From positions 1,054,001 to 1,118,000 of the forward strand of contig JAGKQI010000061.1 in NCBI GenBank assembly GCA_018806915.1: a stretch of 64,000 nt of DNA, read 5' to 3'. This DNA is from Phytophthora colocasiae. Its lineage: Eukaryota > Oomycota > Peronosporomycetes > Peronosporales > Peronosporaceae. Below, piece after piece: positions 18,726-28,055 of this stretch. Numbering within the stretch: position 1 is the first letter of the stretch; each line of letters opens with the position of its first letter. The notes under the pieces are model-generated. The model was given only the letters and a program-made list of their open reading frames with translations, made no database searches and had not been told where the DNA came from. A program made the position numbers and the translations under genes.

Positions 18726-20413
18726 TGACATGATGTTAATTCCGATTTTCGAGCGACAGGTGGATATTACGTTACGATGTGATTGGTTATACTATGGATT
18801 ATAAGCGAAAGGGACTTTGGGACGCGGCAGCACCCGTGCGACATCTGTGGAAGATTGTGGATAAACCTTCGCCTGACTGTAAAGGGGCCCAAAGGACCAG
18901 AAGTGTACTTCAGAGTGTGCACAACTCTGGAGGTCAACTACACTCTGTCTGGTCACCGGACTTTCCCCGACGATGAGTGCCTAAGTTCTGGCGGAAAGTC
19001 TCTCAGAAGAACGTATCTCTGAGAGACCTCATCCCGTTACCGTCCAGCGCGACGATGGATGGTTCAAGGATTCACAATATATACCCACAGAGACCAAGTA
19101 TCGCGCGCCGGACGCCGCGCACCCGCGCAACCCTCAGGATCTTCATGTACGTTGTAGCATTGGTGCTCCGTACTCTGGTTTCGTACTCAAGACTCTGGTA
19201 TCTCTAACTCTGAGTGACTAGGACTCTGAAAACCAAGTGACTTCAGACTCTGAAAACCAGGATACCAGACTCCGAAACCACCGAAGATTCAAGACCATAC
19301 TGAAACCAAGTGAACCCAAGTTCAAGTCACGCACTCAAGTGATTACTGACCTGCACATCCCCCGTAATGACGTCTCTACCTGTCAACCCATCGAGATCGG
19401 CTGCACAGACTGCATACTGAGACCAAGTCAAAGTACCAGATGTATACAAAGACCAAGAGTACCTGAGATATGAAGACTGACTGCATAAAGGACGCAAAAG
19501 ACGACAAGAAGGAGAGAGTTACCAGAGATATATGATAGTTATGAGGAAGATAAACGATAAACAGAGTTCAATTTGCTTGCTACTGCACAAGTCCGCTTGA
19601 GAGGTATTCAAGCCACTACGTCATCACGTACGTCGTGTGATCTCCACCAAATTCAATCCCCTTAGGTGGAGATCAGGTAACGTAGAGACCTGAAAGGACC
19701 CGCCTATTCCATATCCTAGTTGGGTCGTTTGTTTTGTCTCTAGCGGTAGTCCATTTCATATTGATCGTTTGGACAGGCTCTGGAAACTAGACAGTCGTTT
19801 TCAGAGTGCAAGGTAGACTGTTATATATAGCCGATTGTATTGGTTTATATTTTCCCTCTATACTAGAGGGTGGTGCGCGAACGTAAAGGGATATCAGACA
19901 GACCAGGTGTCTGGTAGTAAGTCCCTAGTTGACCTGGAGTGTTAGCCCACCGTTCAAGGGCCTATAAAGAATAAGAACGGCTGTATATATTTGTATATTT
20001 TCGAACTCTGTGTATTGGTTGTTTATCTCTGAGAGTCAGGTATCTCGGTTCTGGATTTGTGATATTCAGACACCGATTTCAGACTTTCTCTGGTATATTA
20101 ATCCCCTTTCGACCGCCGACTTCCTGGAAACCATCTTGGTTCCCAGAGATTCCGACTCCCGAACGCTCCTGGAAGGATTTCCTGAATACCGACACCAGAC
20201 TCCAAGGGAAACCCCAACTTCTCTTCACAACACATTCTCAGACTCCGGCGAGGGTCATATTTCTGAAGACAACGAACCCACGAGGATACCGCAAGGTACC
20301 ACACGCCAACCTACCGTTGTACGGCTCTGAAAGCCCTTTTTCAGTAGTCATATAACTAGGGTTCACTATACGCCCCCCTGCTCCGCGACCAAAGTTTCAC
20401 CGACTTCGCGACA
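18726..20413 (+). repeat. 3' LTR of chromovirus
   Basis: This is 1688 bp, the same length as the 5' LTR, with about six substitutions by eye (for example near 18780, 18799, 18829, 19184, 19750 and 20291). In antisense direction it lies just upstream of the 1116-aa ORF and could hold its promoter. Confidence 0.95.
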
Positions 20414-20417
20414 GCTT
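20414..20417. repeat. Target-site duplication GCTT, right copy
   Basis: GCTT follows the CA end of the 3' LTR and matches 3213-3216 before the 5' LTR. Sequence after it continues the interrupted nuclease-fold gene. Confidence 0.8.
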
Positions 20418-20904
20418 CCATCAGACTTGCCCACGTCTGAGATCTTCCAACCTCCACTGCGAGCGTCACCCAATCTTCAATGGTACGAGGTGCCGGTGCT
20501 GGTGTTTGGTTGGGTGTAGATCCCATTGGTCCGAATGTTGCATCAGCCTCCTTGTTCGGGTTGCCAGCTCTTCTCGCGGTCATCGAGCCGCGACTTGCAA
20601 CCTCGCGATCATTTCCAGTTGCACGATTGAACTCTTTCTTGAATTCTTCCGCAGTGCTCTCATGCACTTTCGTCGGAAGCTCAACAATCACGAGACGCCC
20701 ATCATCAAGGGCGAGAAATCGAAGCGCAATCCGCAGTCCTTCACCGTCTCCAACGTACTCATTGAATGCATCAATGGAGACTCCCTCACACACGACATAG
20801 GGGTCGATTTCGTCGTCATCTTGATCGAAATAAGTCGCAACCGCATCAAGCTCCAGCGCATCGATGGCGACGCGAATATCATCGGCTGTCTTCAAAGTCG
20901 TCAT
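20414..20904 (-). pseudogene. Nuclease-fold ORF copy A, N-terminal part
   Basis: This encodes residues 1 to about 163 of the nuclease-fold protein, starting ATG at 20904 (MTTLKTADD). It includes the KEAD (D121) and VEVGRSQ (E151) motifs and stops being collinear where the LTR begins, after which translation continues into LTR sequence. It belongs to the same sequence type as copy D (EEFKKEF and MGSTPNQTP variants). Downstream codons are at 2912-3216, across the 17.2-kb insertion. Confidence 0.88.
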
Positions 20905-21296
20905 GCTTGCTGCAGCTGATGTTGGCCGTACCTCGTATATAATATATACGTATATTATACTAGTAGTTCTGGAAGAACAAAACGAATCCCCGTCGCAGCA
21001 AGTGCTTTCTCGAAATGGGAAAGGAAAGCGGGGAGGAAAAACCGTCCGCTCGTCCGCTCACTGTCCGCTCACTGTCCGCTCAATCTATGCATAAAAAGGC
21101 ATCTAGAGTACCCCTAGACACCCTCAGAGCCGAGATCGTCGTCGTTGTCACTTGTTGTCCGCGGTGGAGCGGATCCGCTAATGCAGCGGACGGAAGTGGA
21201 CGTTTTTTGACTGGCTGAAAATGGCCATATCTTTAGAGACATGTCATTAAGTGATATAACGAAGTGCGATAGAGTTCACACGTCACAGATATATCA
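20905..21296. promoter_or_regulatory. Intergenic region A with TATA-rich tract and GCGGA/TCCGC cluster
   Basis: This separates the minus-strand nuclease-fold gene from the plus-strand metallo-beta-lactamase, so it is a divergent promoter region. It holds an AT-rich tract (about 20934-20962, with TATACGTATA) upstream of the nuclease-fold ATG; four GTCCGCT copies at 21044, 21052, 21063 and 21074; and a conserved block 21157-21191 with a perfect palindrome AGCGGATCCGCT (21168-21179) flanked by GTCCGC and GCGGAC. The conserved block recurs before every metallo-beta-lactamase copy. Confidence 0.5.
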
Positions 21297-22391
21297 ATGA
21301 TGTGGGCTCCGACGGTGCTGGGCGGAGTAATTGCAGGCGATGTGTGGCTTCTACTGCGGCCATTAGCGCTGTATCACAGCAGCAAAGAGCAGTATAATGT
21401 CCCTGTGTTGAGTATACTGCGTTTCAGCTTCCACGTGCGTCTGCATTCGTTGATCTTGTGGGTTTCTGGGGTTTCTAGTAGTCTTCCCGAGTATTCCTGA
21501 TGTGGATCACCCGGTTCAGTACTACGAGTGCTGGGCAATAACCCCAGTCGGATGACGCTTCGAGGCACAAATGTTTATATCGTCGGCAGTGGATCACGAA
21601 GGCTATTGATCGACTGTAGTGATGACAATGAAGGGTTTGTGAAGAACCTGACGGAAGTGTGTCAATGTCATGGAGTGGACGAGATTTCGGATCTTTTGGT
21701 GACGCACGGACACTTGGATCACGTTGGTGGACTGTTGCAATTGAAGCAAAGGTTTCCAGCTCTGAAAGTGTGGAAATACCTCCCTGAAACAGCTAAAGAA
21801 GGTGATGGAGATGGAGATCGACGGCTGAGACTGAGCAACAACGAGAGTCAGAGACTGGGGATTCAGGCGTTACAAGATGGACAAGAGTTTCAAGTACCAG
21901 GAAGTGAAGGAGTCTTGAGAACAGTGTACACTCCAGGACACTGCAATGATCACGTTTGTTTTGTACTGGATGGAGTGGGGGATCTGAAAGCTCCTGTCTA
22001 ATTCTCGGGGGAATGCATCTTGGGCTTTGGCAGTTGCATGTTTGACTCACTTGCCGACCTCATGGCATCATTAGCGAAGTTGAAGCAATGTGGAGCTGCT
22101 AGTATCTACCCAGGACACGGACCAGTTGTGGACGATGCAGCCGCTAAGATCCTGGAGTACATCACTCACCGTCAGCAGCGTGAGGACGAGATCTTAGCGG
22201 TGCTAAAGCAGCACGGGAGACTGACATCGTCCGAGGTTGTGGATAAAATTTACGACCCTTTGCCGTACTTGCTGCGTCTATCTGCAAGGAAGGCAACCGA
22301 GAAGCACCTGCAGAAACTGCAGAAACTGCTGCTGGAATACCGCGTACAACGTCAAGCTGGATGGTTCCAGGCTGCTACATGTACGTACTAG
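21297..22391 (+). pseudogene. LACTB2-like metallo-beta-lactamase, copy A
   Basis: The protein resembles LACTB2-type metallo-beta-lactamase-fold nucleases: a hydrophobic N-terminal segment (WAPTVLGGVIAGDVWLLL, possible membrane anchor), a GTNVYIVG strand, the metal-binding box THGHLDHVGG, GHCNDH, a GDCILGFGSCMF-type motif and GHGPVV, with an alpha-helical C-terminus. Copy A is broken by an extra base near 21484, a small deletion near 21511 and a nonsense codon (TAA, 21999-22001) just before the GDC-type motif, which itself reads GEC. It lies divergent from the nuclease-fold gene. All five copies in the array are damaged differently. Confidence 0.85.
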
Positions 22392-22550
22392 TAGTACAAC
22401 TTGACAGTGAGCTAAGCAGCACAAGAACAGTTATCGGTTGTGTTGTTTTTGTGATTGGGTTTATAGTGATGGCTGCTCTACATGAACAGAGCAAAATAAA
22501 TGACGCATGGAACCTGGTCTACTCGACAAACGACCGGACCCGCTTGGTGT

Positions 22551-23066
22551 TTATGTGTGGCTATTGTTGTGCCGAGCCAGCTTCAAGTTGTCTTGGATCT
22601 GCTGTCGGGACTGTTCCGCCATGACGTTCATCTTGATAATCTGCGCCATGAGCGAGTCCGTGGTCGGATCTGGAGCATTCTGTTCGTATGCCTTGGGACT
22701 GCTAAAGCTGCCGTTGTACGGACCCGAAGATGCACTATTCAACCGAGCAACGGCCATGGATCCTCTGGCTACTGGCGTCTCCGAGTCTCGCCCCTTGTAG
22801 TAATTATCTTCCGGACTGTCAGGTGGCGAGTGACTGTGGCGGCGTTGGCCAGCGTAGCGTGGACCAGCATAGGCATCTACACTGCGGCTGGATTTCTTAG
22901 ACGAAGGTCCATCGTAGATCGTGACAGGTACACCAGGCAACGACGCTGAGCCGGGCTTCACGTGGTTGTTGTGGGTCGGTTGTCCGGGATGTTTGGGAAT
23001 GGGAGCTGCTCCACCCGCCTGTGCGTATAAAGCTACCTCCTCGTCGTGCTGAGGAAATGGACACAC
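22551..23066 (-). CDS. Ser/Pro-rich 171-aa ORF, unknown
   Basis: I do not recognise this protein. It has a low-complexity N-terminal half rich in Gly, Pro, His and Ser, then a segment with SSPKAYEQNAPDPTT and a helical C-terminus (SLMAQIIKMNVMAEQSRQQI). It overlaps head-to-head with the start of the plus-strand coiled-coil ORF. In units D and E a 10-nt deletion shifts its frame; in unit C half of it is inverted; in unit B most is deleted. It may be the 3' end of a once longer gene. Copy A is the only undamaged one. Confidence 0.45.
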   Translation of the reverse strand: MCPFPQHDEEVALYAQAGGAAPIPKHPGQPTHNNHVKPGSASLPGVPVTIYDGPSSKKSSRSVDAYAGPRYAGQRRHSHSPPDSPEDNYYKGRDSETPVARGSMAVARLNSASSGPYNGSFSSPKAYEQNAPDPTTDSLMAQIIKMNVMAEQSRQQIQDNLKLARHNNSHT

Positions 23067-23383
23067 GAATCCGAGCAGAAGAGGAGGCTAGGATCCGCTC
23101 CAAAATGACTACAACAATTCGGTCTGAAATCGAGGAAAGTATTCGTGAAGAACAGCGAGCTCAAGCAGAGCATGAGGCTGCAATTCAAGCTGAGATAGAG
23201 CTGCGGGCCCAAATTCGAGATGAGATTCAAGATGAAGTCAAGGACAAGATACGAGCGGAAATTCGGAAGGAATTGCTTGGAGAAGAGTTGAAAAAAGCTC
23301 GAGTCACCCGCTTCTTCTTTAGTTCTACGTCTGGAAGTGGTCACATGCCTACCAAGCCAACATTTGCGATGCCAGTCATCTAA
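23057..23383 (+). CDS. Charged coiled-coil ORF, 108 aa, unknown
   Basis: From ATG 23057 the protein starts MDTRIRAEEEARIRS and continues with a near-continuous Glu/Arg/Ile heptad-like helix to about residue 85, then a short Ser-rich tail. No family is recognised. In units B and E its first 15 residues are fused in frame to ankyrin-type repeats; in D a stop (TGA for CGA near 36102) truncates it; in C the segment is inverted. It may be the N-terminal part of a larger gene. Confidence 0.45.
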   Translation: MDTRIRAEEEARIRSKMTTTIRSEIEESIREEQRAQAEHEAAIQAEIELRAQIRDEIQDEVKDKIRAEIRKELLGEELKKARVTRFFFSSTSGSGHMPTKPTFAMPVI

Positions 23384-23428
23384 AGAAGAATCCATAATAA
23401 CGAAAAGTTTTGTGATCTTTTTAAATAT

Positions 23429-23719
23429 TTAAAAAGATGCGTGAAGTTGAATTGGCACTGGCGATGCAGAAATTACCCCACAAAGCTTTTCATGAAACCA
23501 AACCACGTTGTTGTAGAATCCATTGGTTGCTGCTAAATCCATTGCCTCGGTGGATAATGGTGCATCGCAGTTAGCAAGCAGCCAGTCGAAGCTAGCCCAA
23601 CGTCCGCTTCTGCAATAGTATACCTTCGCCCTCTTGCAAAAATCTCCAACCCCGTGGTACTTGTCGTGCCATTCCGATGGATTCGAATTCCAGACTTCTT
23701 TGCGGGACTTGGGAGCCAT
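23429..23719 (-). pseudogene. Ankyrin-type protein N-terminal fragment, unit A (inverted)
   Basis: The 96-aa minus-strand frame starts [19 protein letters not shown] and includes [20 protein letters not shown] and the repeat start AATNGFYNNVVWFHE. In units B and E, NNVVWFHE leads straight into plus-strand ankyrin repeats, so here the N-terminal part of that gene has been turned round relative to the rest. It reads away from the repeats at 23820 onward. Confidence 0.6.
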
Positions 23720-23819
23720 AGTCGCTTACAAAAAGAATAATGGTAGGCAACAGTCGTGGAATTCTCATGATTGCTGGAATTGCCTCCGTTTTACACCTTT
23801 CCAGAAATCTCGTTCTTTT

Positions 23820-24189
23820 TTCCTATTCGAAGGTTGCACGACAGCAGCAATGGATGGAGCAGCAACGCATGGTCATCTTAAAACTGTCCAGTATCTTCAC
23901 GAAAATCGTAATGAAGGCTGCACAACTGCTGCCATGGATGGAGCTGCCACCAACAACCACCTTGCCACGTACTGTTGTTGGGCGTTTCCTCTGGCTTTTG
24001 CTCTTCGTAGTTCGATTCGTCTCGGGCTTGCTTTCTCTGACTTATTTTTCTTTTGCTGTTGTTCGCCAAGCTGAGGCTAACGCTACTGCAAGTGGAACCA
24101 AGAAGCAAACTCCTCAATCAGATGAATTCACGGTGGTTTCACAGACTGCAGTAGAAATGCATGAATCCATAGCAGTGTTTTGTTTCTAA
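23820..24189 (+). pseudogene. Ankyrin-repeat/TM gene remnant, unit A
   Basis: Two ankyrin-type repeats ([12 protein letters not shown] core, about 33 residues each) are followed by a large internal deletion: CTTGCCAC is joined to GTACTGTTG, removing about six repeats compared with unit B. This throws the membrane segment ([20 protein letters not shown]) into another frame. The C-terminal frame ends at TAA 24187-24189, overlapping the stop of the convergent nuclease-fold gene. Confidence 0.65.
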
Positions 24190-24977
24190 TCGAGACTATC
24201 GATGACTAGATTCATCACGGTACGTAGATCGACAACGGCGATTGCATTTACACCATTTGGGAGAGCTTGATTCGCGGGGATCGACAAGATTCGGTGCATG
24301 TCGAAGGTGACATTGGCAGCAGCTCCAGCAGCTGCGGGTCGAATTGTTCCGCTCGCTATTGTTCTAATGGTTGGGTGTGGCCGGGTCGTACTGTCATAGA
24401 GCGCATATCGAATCTGAGTACCAGGGGCACTGACTTTCAATAGCAGCACATACTGGATCCCAGTATAACCGAGCCACCATCTGGCAGCTCTCATCAGACT
24501 TGCCCACGTCTGAGATCTTCCAACCTCCACTGCCAGTGTCACCCAATCTTGAATGGTACGACCTGCCGGTGCCGGTGTTCGGTTGAGCGTAGTTCTCTTT
24601 GGGCCGAATGTCGCATCAGCCTCCTTGTTCGGGTTGCCAGCTCTTCTCGCCGTCATCGAGCCACCTTTTGCAACCTCGAGATCATTTCCAGTTGCACGAT
24701 TGAACAGTGTCTTGAATTCTTCCGCAGTACTCTCATGCACTTTGGTCGGAAGCTCAACAATCACGAGACGCCCATCATCGAGGGCGAGAAATCGAAGCGC
24801 AATCCGCAGTCCTTCACCGTCTCCAACGTACTCATTGAATGCATCAATGGAGACTCCCTCACACACGACATAGGGGTCGATTTCGTCGTCATCTTGATCG
24901 AAATAAGTCGCAACCGCATCAAGCTCCAGCGCATCGATGGCGACGCGAATATCATCGGCTGTCTTCAAAGTCGTCAT
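24186..24977 (-). CDS. Nuclease-fold (PD-(D/E)XK-like) protein, copy B, intact
   Basis: The 263-aa ORF starts at ATG 24977 (MTTLKTADD); the frame is open 57 codons further upstream, but only this ATG is shared by all copies. Its plan matches the fungal/oomycete restriction-endonuclease-like (Uma2-related) family: strand LRFLALDDGRLVIVEL, then HES (H81), a GSMTARRAG segment, KEAD-ATFGP (D121), and hydrophobic strand LAVEVGRSQ (E151, Q156) followed by an Ala/Trp helix and YVLLLKV. A lysine typical of the active site is not obvious, so catalysis is uncertain. The C-terminal 80 residues are Ala/Pro-rich. It is convergent with the ankyrin gene, with overlapping stop codons. The family call is from motifs only. 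Confidence 0.75.
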   Translation of the reverse strand: MTTLKTADDIRVAIDALELDAVATYFDQDDDEIDPYVVCEGVSIDAFNEYVGDGEGLRIALRFLALDDGRLVIVELPTKVHESTAEEFKTLFNRATGNDLEVAKGGSMTARRAGNPNKEADATFGPKRTTLNRTPAPAGRTIQDWVTLAVEVGRSQTWASLMRAARWWLGYTGIQYVLLLKVSAPGTQIRYALYDSTTRPHPTIRTIASGTIRPAAAGAAANVTFDMHRILSIPANQALPNGVNAIAVVDLRTVMNLVIDSLD

Positions 24978-25293
24978 GCTTGCTGCAGCTGATGTCGGCC
25001 GTACCTCGTATATAGCTCTGGAAGAACAAAACGAATCCCCGTCGCAGCAAGTGCTCAAGTTCCAAGAAACTTGATGTAGACGCTTGACTTGGAAGGAAGA
25101 CCACTTGGGAAGAAAGATGAATATTGGAAAGTGAGAGATTGAATCCATTGATAAAGTTCTAGTTCGGCTGAGCCTACATCTCTCCTTCCACGCGTCCTTG
25201 AATGCTCATGCCACCTGAGTCAGGTCAGTGCACCTGACCTCGAAATGGGAAAGGAAAGCGGGGATGATGTACTATATGGTAGTACATACTGTA
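24978..25293. other. Spacer between nuclease-fold copy B and PUS7
   Basis: This holds no gene. A stretch at about 25050-25260 recurs in units E and F. It contains AGGTCA-type inverted repeats (TCAGGT and ACCTGA near 25216-25233) and a perfect 8-bp inverted repeat ATGTACTA/TAGTACAT at about 25266-25286, next to the truncated PUS7 end. Confidence 0.5.
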
Positions 25294-26553
25294 CTACAGT
25301 ATGATACTAGTACATGCATACAAATTCATGCAGTCCCCTCCTGCCTCGTTTGAGGTGATGAACAACGATGACAACCGCATGCATGTATGATACACCCAGT
25401 CTGGGTCCTCTGGGTCCCAGAGGAGTCCTCTGAGGACCGGGCTCACAGGAGTTCGAGTTGGCGACAGCTTGCTGCTTGCAAGTTGAAGTTGAATTGTGTT
25501 GCACCACGCCCTATACCTGTCATCAGGGAGATCGCGGATAGCGAGCGAGAAGCGGTTTCCACGTACATCTCCAAGGTTCAGACGCTCAGGGACGTACGCC
25601 GCGTTGCCCACAAGGAAATTAAACGAGTCCAGCTCCCGACCAGCACGGTTCAATGTTTCCAGTCGCTCTTTAGATCCACGATAGACTGTGCAGAGCTGTG
25701 TCGTAATGCCTCGCTTGTCCTTCGTCCCAGCGTAGGTGAAAGCTGACACGTTCGCGTTCATTATCATGACGCTGTTGGTCTCCATGTTTCGCTTGTACAG
25801 CACGAACTGAAGGTAGTCTGGGCGATCCTTAGGCCATTGCGCACGGCCATTGTTTCCCCCTCTCTTGTCCATATCCTTCCGCTTCTTGCCTCCAACCATC
25901 ACACGACGCACTCGAATCACTGACACTCCGTCGCTGTTGTTCGTCGTGTCTGACACCACAATGCCGCTGCCAAAACTTGCGCACCACCTCGTGCACTGCT
26001 GCAACGTGTCTCCTTGGCCTCAATTGGAGGGAAGAAGAAGAAGGTATCGTCTTCTTTCTTCACTTCAGTTGAATCCTTCTCCTCTTTCTTGTTGCCAGCG
26101 TTCGCGAGTCTCTTGGCTTCTTCATCCTTCACTTGTACATCCACCAGTTTCAGCATAAATTCGTCTAGTTTCTCCGCTGTTTCTTCTCCACAAACTCCAG
26201 CAATTGCCACTTTCAACTTCTTCACATCTTCCTTCTCCTGTTTCAGTAAGCTTCGCTCTCTTATTGGCATTGAACATACCCAACAGTCTCCCAGCCAGTT
26301 TACCCACTAAAGTATTAACCTGCTCGTTCGCTGTATCATTCAGCAGTGCAAACACCTTGTGCTTGAAGACTTCACTGACCTTTTGAGGCTTCGCAGCGGG
26401 AGCGAACCGCTTCACGTCCGAAAGACGCACCACTTGTCCGTCCAGCGCCACCTCACGCACCACAAAGTCCGAGTAGCGCTGCTTGGTGGCGCCATGGAAT
26501 CCACCTACTTCTGGCATCAGGAAGCGCTGGATACCCACTACTGACTCGTCCAC
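25294..26553 (-). pseudogene. PUS7: PUS7/TruD-type tRNA pseudouridine synthase remnant, copy B
   Basis: Read from 26553 downward, three frames together show the PUS7/TruD plan: VGIQRFLMPEVGGFHGATKQRYSDFVVREV at the N-terminus (two blocks of it are unmistakable), an acidic/Lys-rich insert, then LQFVLYKRN, the catalytic-aspartate box YAGTKDKRGITTQ and GNRFSLAIRD. The family isomerises uridine in tRNA and other RNA. The gene is broken by frameshifts near 26260 and 26010, lacks 5 residues found in copy E (after NSVM), and ends before the conserved GFINYFG region, so it is truncated. The first frameshift is shared with copy E and so predates their separation, unless it marks an unrecognised intron. 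It is divergent from the metallo-beta-lactamase. Confidence 0.85.
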
Positions 26554-26867
26554 ACTGCAGGGGACGCCGTCGTTGTAGGCTACAACTAGTAGCCTGCAGC
26601 ACGGAAGTCCGGGCCGTCTCGACGTCCGCCACCTCGTCCACCCCGTCCGCCACGCCTTCCACCACGCCTTCCACCACGCCTTCCACCACGCCGAGCAGCA
26701 CCACCGACCTCCAGGTCGTCGTCGTTGTCACTTGCTGTCCGCGGTGGAGCGGATCCGCTAATGCAGCGGACGGAAGTGGACGTTTTTTGACTGGCTGAAA
26801 ATGGTCATATCTTTAGAGACATGTCATTAAGTGATATAACGAGAGTTCACACGTCACAGATATATCA
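26554..26867. promoter_or_regulatory. Divergent region PUS7 / metallo-beta-lactamase, copy B
   Basis: It contains, on the minus strand, a Gly/Arg-rich (RGG-like) or frameshifted Val/Glu-rich simple-sequence stretch (about 26590-26710) built of repeated CCACGCCTT units, perhaps a former first exon of PUS7, and then the conserved GCGGA/TCCGC block 26737-26771. About 95 bp further on, the lactamase ATG follows. Confidence 0.45.
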
Positions 26868-27925
26868 ATGATGTGGGCTCCGACGGTGCTGGGCGGAGTA
26901 ATTGCAGGCGCTGTGTGGCTTCTACTGCGGCCATTAGCGCTGTATCACAGCAGCAAAGACCACTATAATGTCCCTGTGTTGAGTATACTGCGTTTCAGCT
27001 TCCACGTGCGTCTGCATTCGCTGATCTTGTGGGTTTCTGGGGTTTCTAGTAGTCTTCCCGAGTATTCCTGATGTGGATCAATTACCCGGTTCAGTACTAC
27101 GAGTGCTGGGCAATAACCCCAGTCGGATGACGCTTCGAGGCACAAATGTTTATATCGTCGGCAGTGGTTCACGAAGGCTATTGATCGACTGTAGTGATGG
27201 CAATGAAGGGTTTGTGAAGAACCTGACGGAAGTGTGTCAATGTCATGGAGTGGACGAGATTTCGGATCTTTTGGTGACGCACGGACACTTGGATCACGTT
27301 GGTGGACTGTTGCAATTGAAGCAAAGGTTTCCAGCTCTGAAAGTGTGGAAATATCTCCCTGAAACAGCTAAAGAAGGATGGAGATGGAGATCGACGGCTG
27401 AGACTGAGCAACAACGAGAGTCGGAGACTGGGGATTCAGGCGTTACAAGATGGATAAGAGTTTCAAGTACCAGGAATTGAAGGAATCTTGAGAACAGTGT
27501 ACACTCCAGGACACTGCAATGATCACGTTTGTTTTGTACTGGATGGAGTGGGGGATCTGAAAGCTCCTGTCTTATTCTCGGGGGACTGCATCTTGGGCTT
27601 TGGCAGTTGCATGTTTGACTCACTTGCCGACCTCATGGCATCATTAGCGAAGTTGAAGCAATGTGGAGCTGCTAGTATCTACCCAGGACACGGACCAGTT
27701 GTGGACGATGCAGCTGCTAAGATCCTGGAGTACATCACTCACCGTCAGCAGCGTGAGGACGAGATCTTAGCGGTGCTAAAGCAGCACGGGAGACTGATAT
27801 CGTCCGAGGTTGTGGATAAAATTTACGATCCTTTGCCGTACTTGCTGCGTTTATCTGCAAGGAAGGCAACCGAGAAGCACCTGCAGAAACTGCTGCTGGA
27901 ATACCGCGTGCAACGTAGATCGTGA
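26868..27925 (+). pseudogene. LACTB2-like metallo-beta-lactamase, copy B
   Basis: It has the same protein plan as copy A, with the N-terminal hydrophobic segment and THGHLDHVGG. It is broken by the extra base shared with A and C (near 27056) and a further frameshift near 27376 (deletion of GATG-type repeat). A substitution turns GACAAG to GATAAG near 27452. The C-terminus is cut at 27925, where sequence jumps into the Ser/Pro-rich region, so the last residues are missing. Confidence 0.85.
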
Positions 27926-28055
27926 CAGGTACACCAGGCAACGACGGATCCGGGCTTCACGTGGTTGTTGTGGGTCGGTTGTCCGGGATGTTTGGGAATG
28001 GGAGCTGCTCCACCCGCCTGTGCGTATAAAGCTACCTCCTCGTCGTGCTGAGGAA

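Larger units (their letters stand above)
3217..20413 (+). mobile_element. 17.2-kb Ty3/Gypsy chromovirus with antisense ORF
   Basis: This is a full-length element of 17,197 bp: 5' LTR 3217-4904, primer-binding site at 4907, gag, pol with chromodomain, a long minus-strand ORF, a polypurine tract at 18714 and 3' LTR 18726-20413. The LTRs have equal length (1688 bp) and I counted about six substitutions between them (about 99.6% identity), so insertion was recent. Even so, this copy has apparent single-base frameshifts in gag (near 5390 and 8395) and at the pol start (near 9544), so it is probably non-autonomous unless these are sequencing errors. It is inserted in the nuclease-fold gene of array unit A. 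Confidence 0.95.

Noticed and set aside
20480..20919. Plus-strand ORFs of 106-137 aa opposite the nuclease-fold gene, repeated in all units
   Set aside because: They mirror the real minus-strand gene; the motifs and shared start are on the minus strand.
22500..22949. Plus-strand ORFs of 97-149 aa after the lactamase, repeated in other units
   Set aside because: They are shadows of the minus-strand Ser/Pro-rich ORF and 3' UTR; repetition reflects duplication of the unit.
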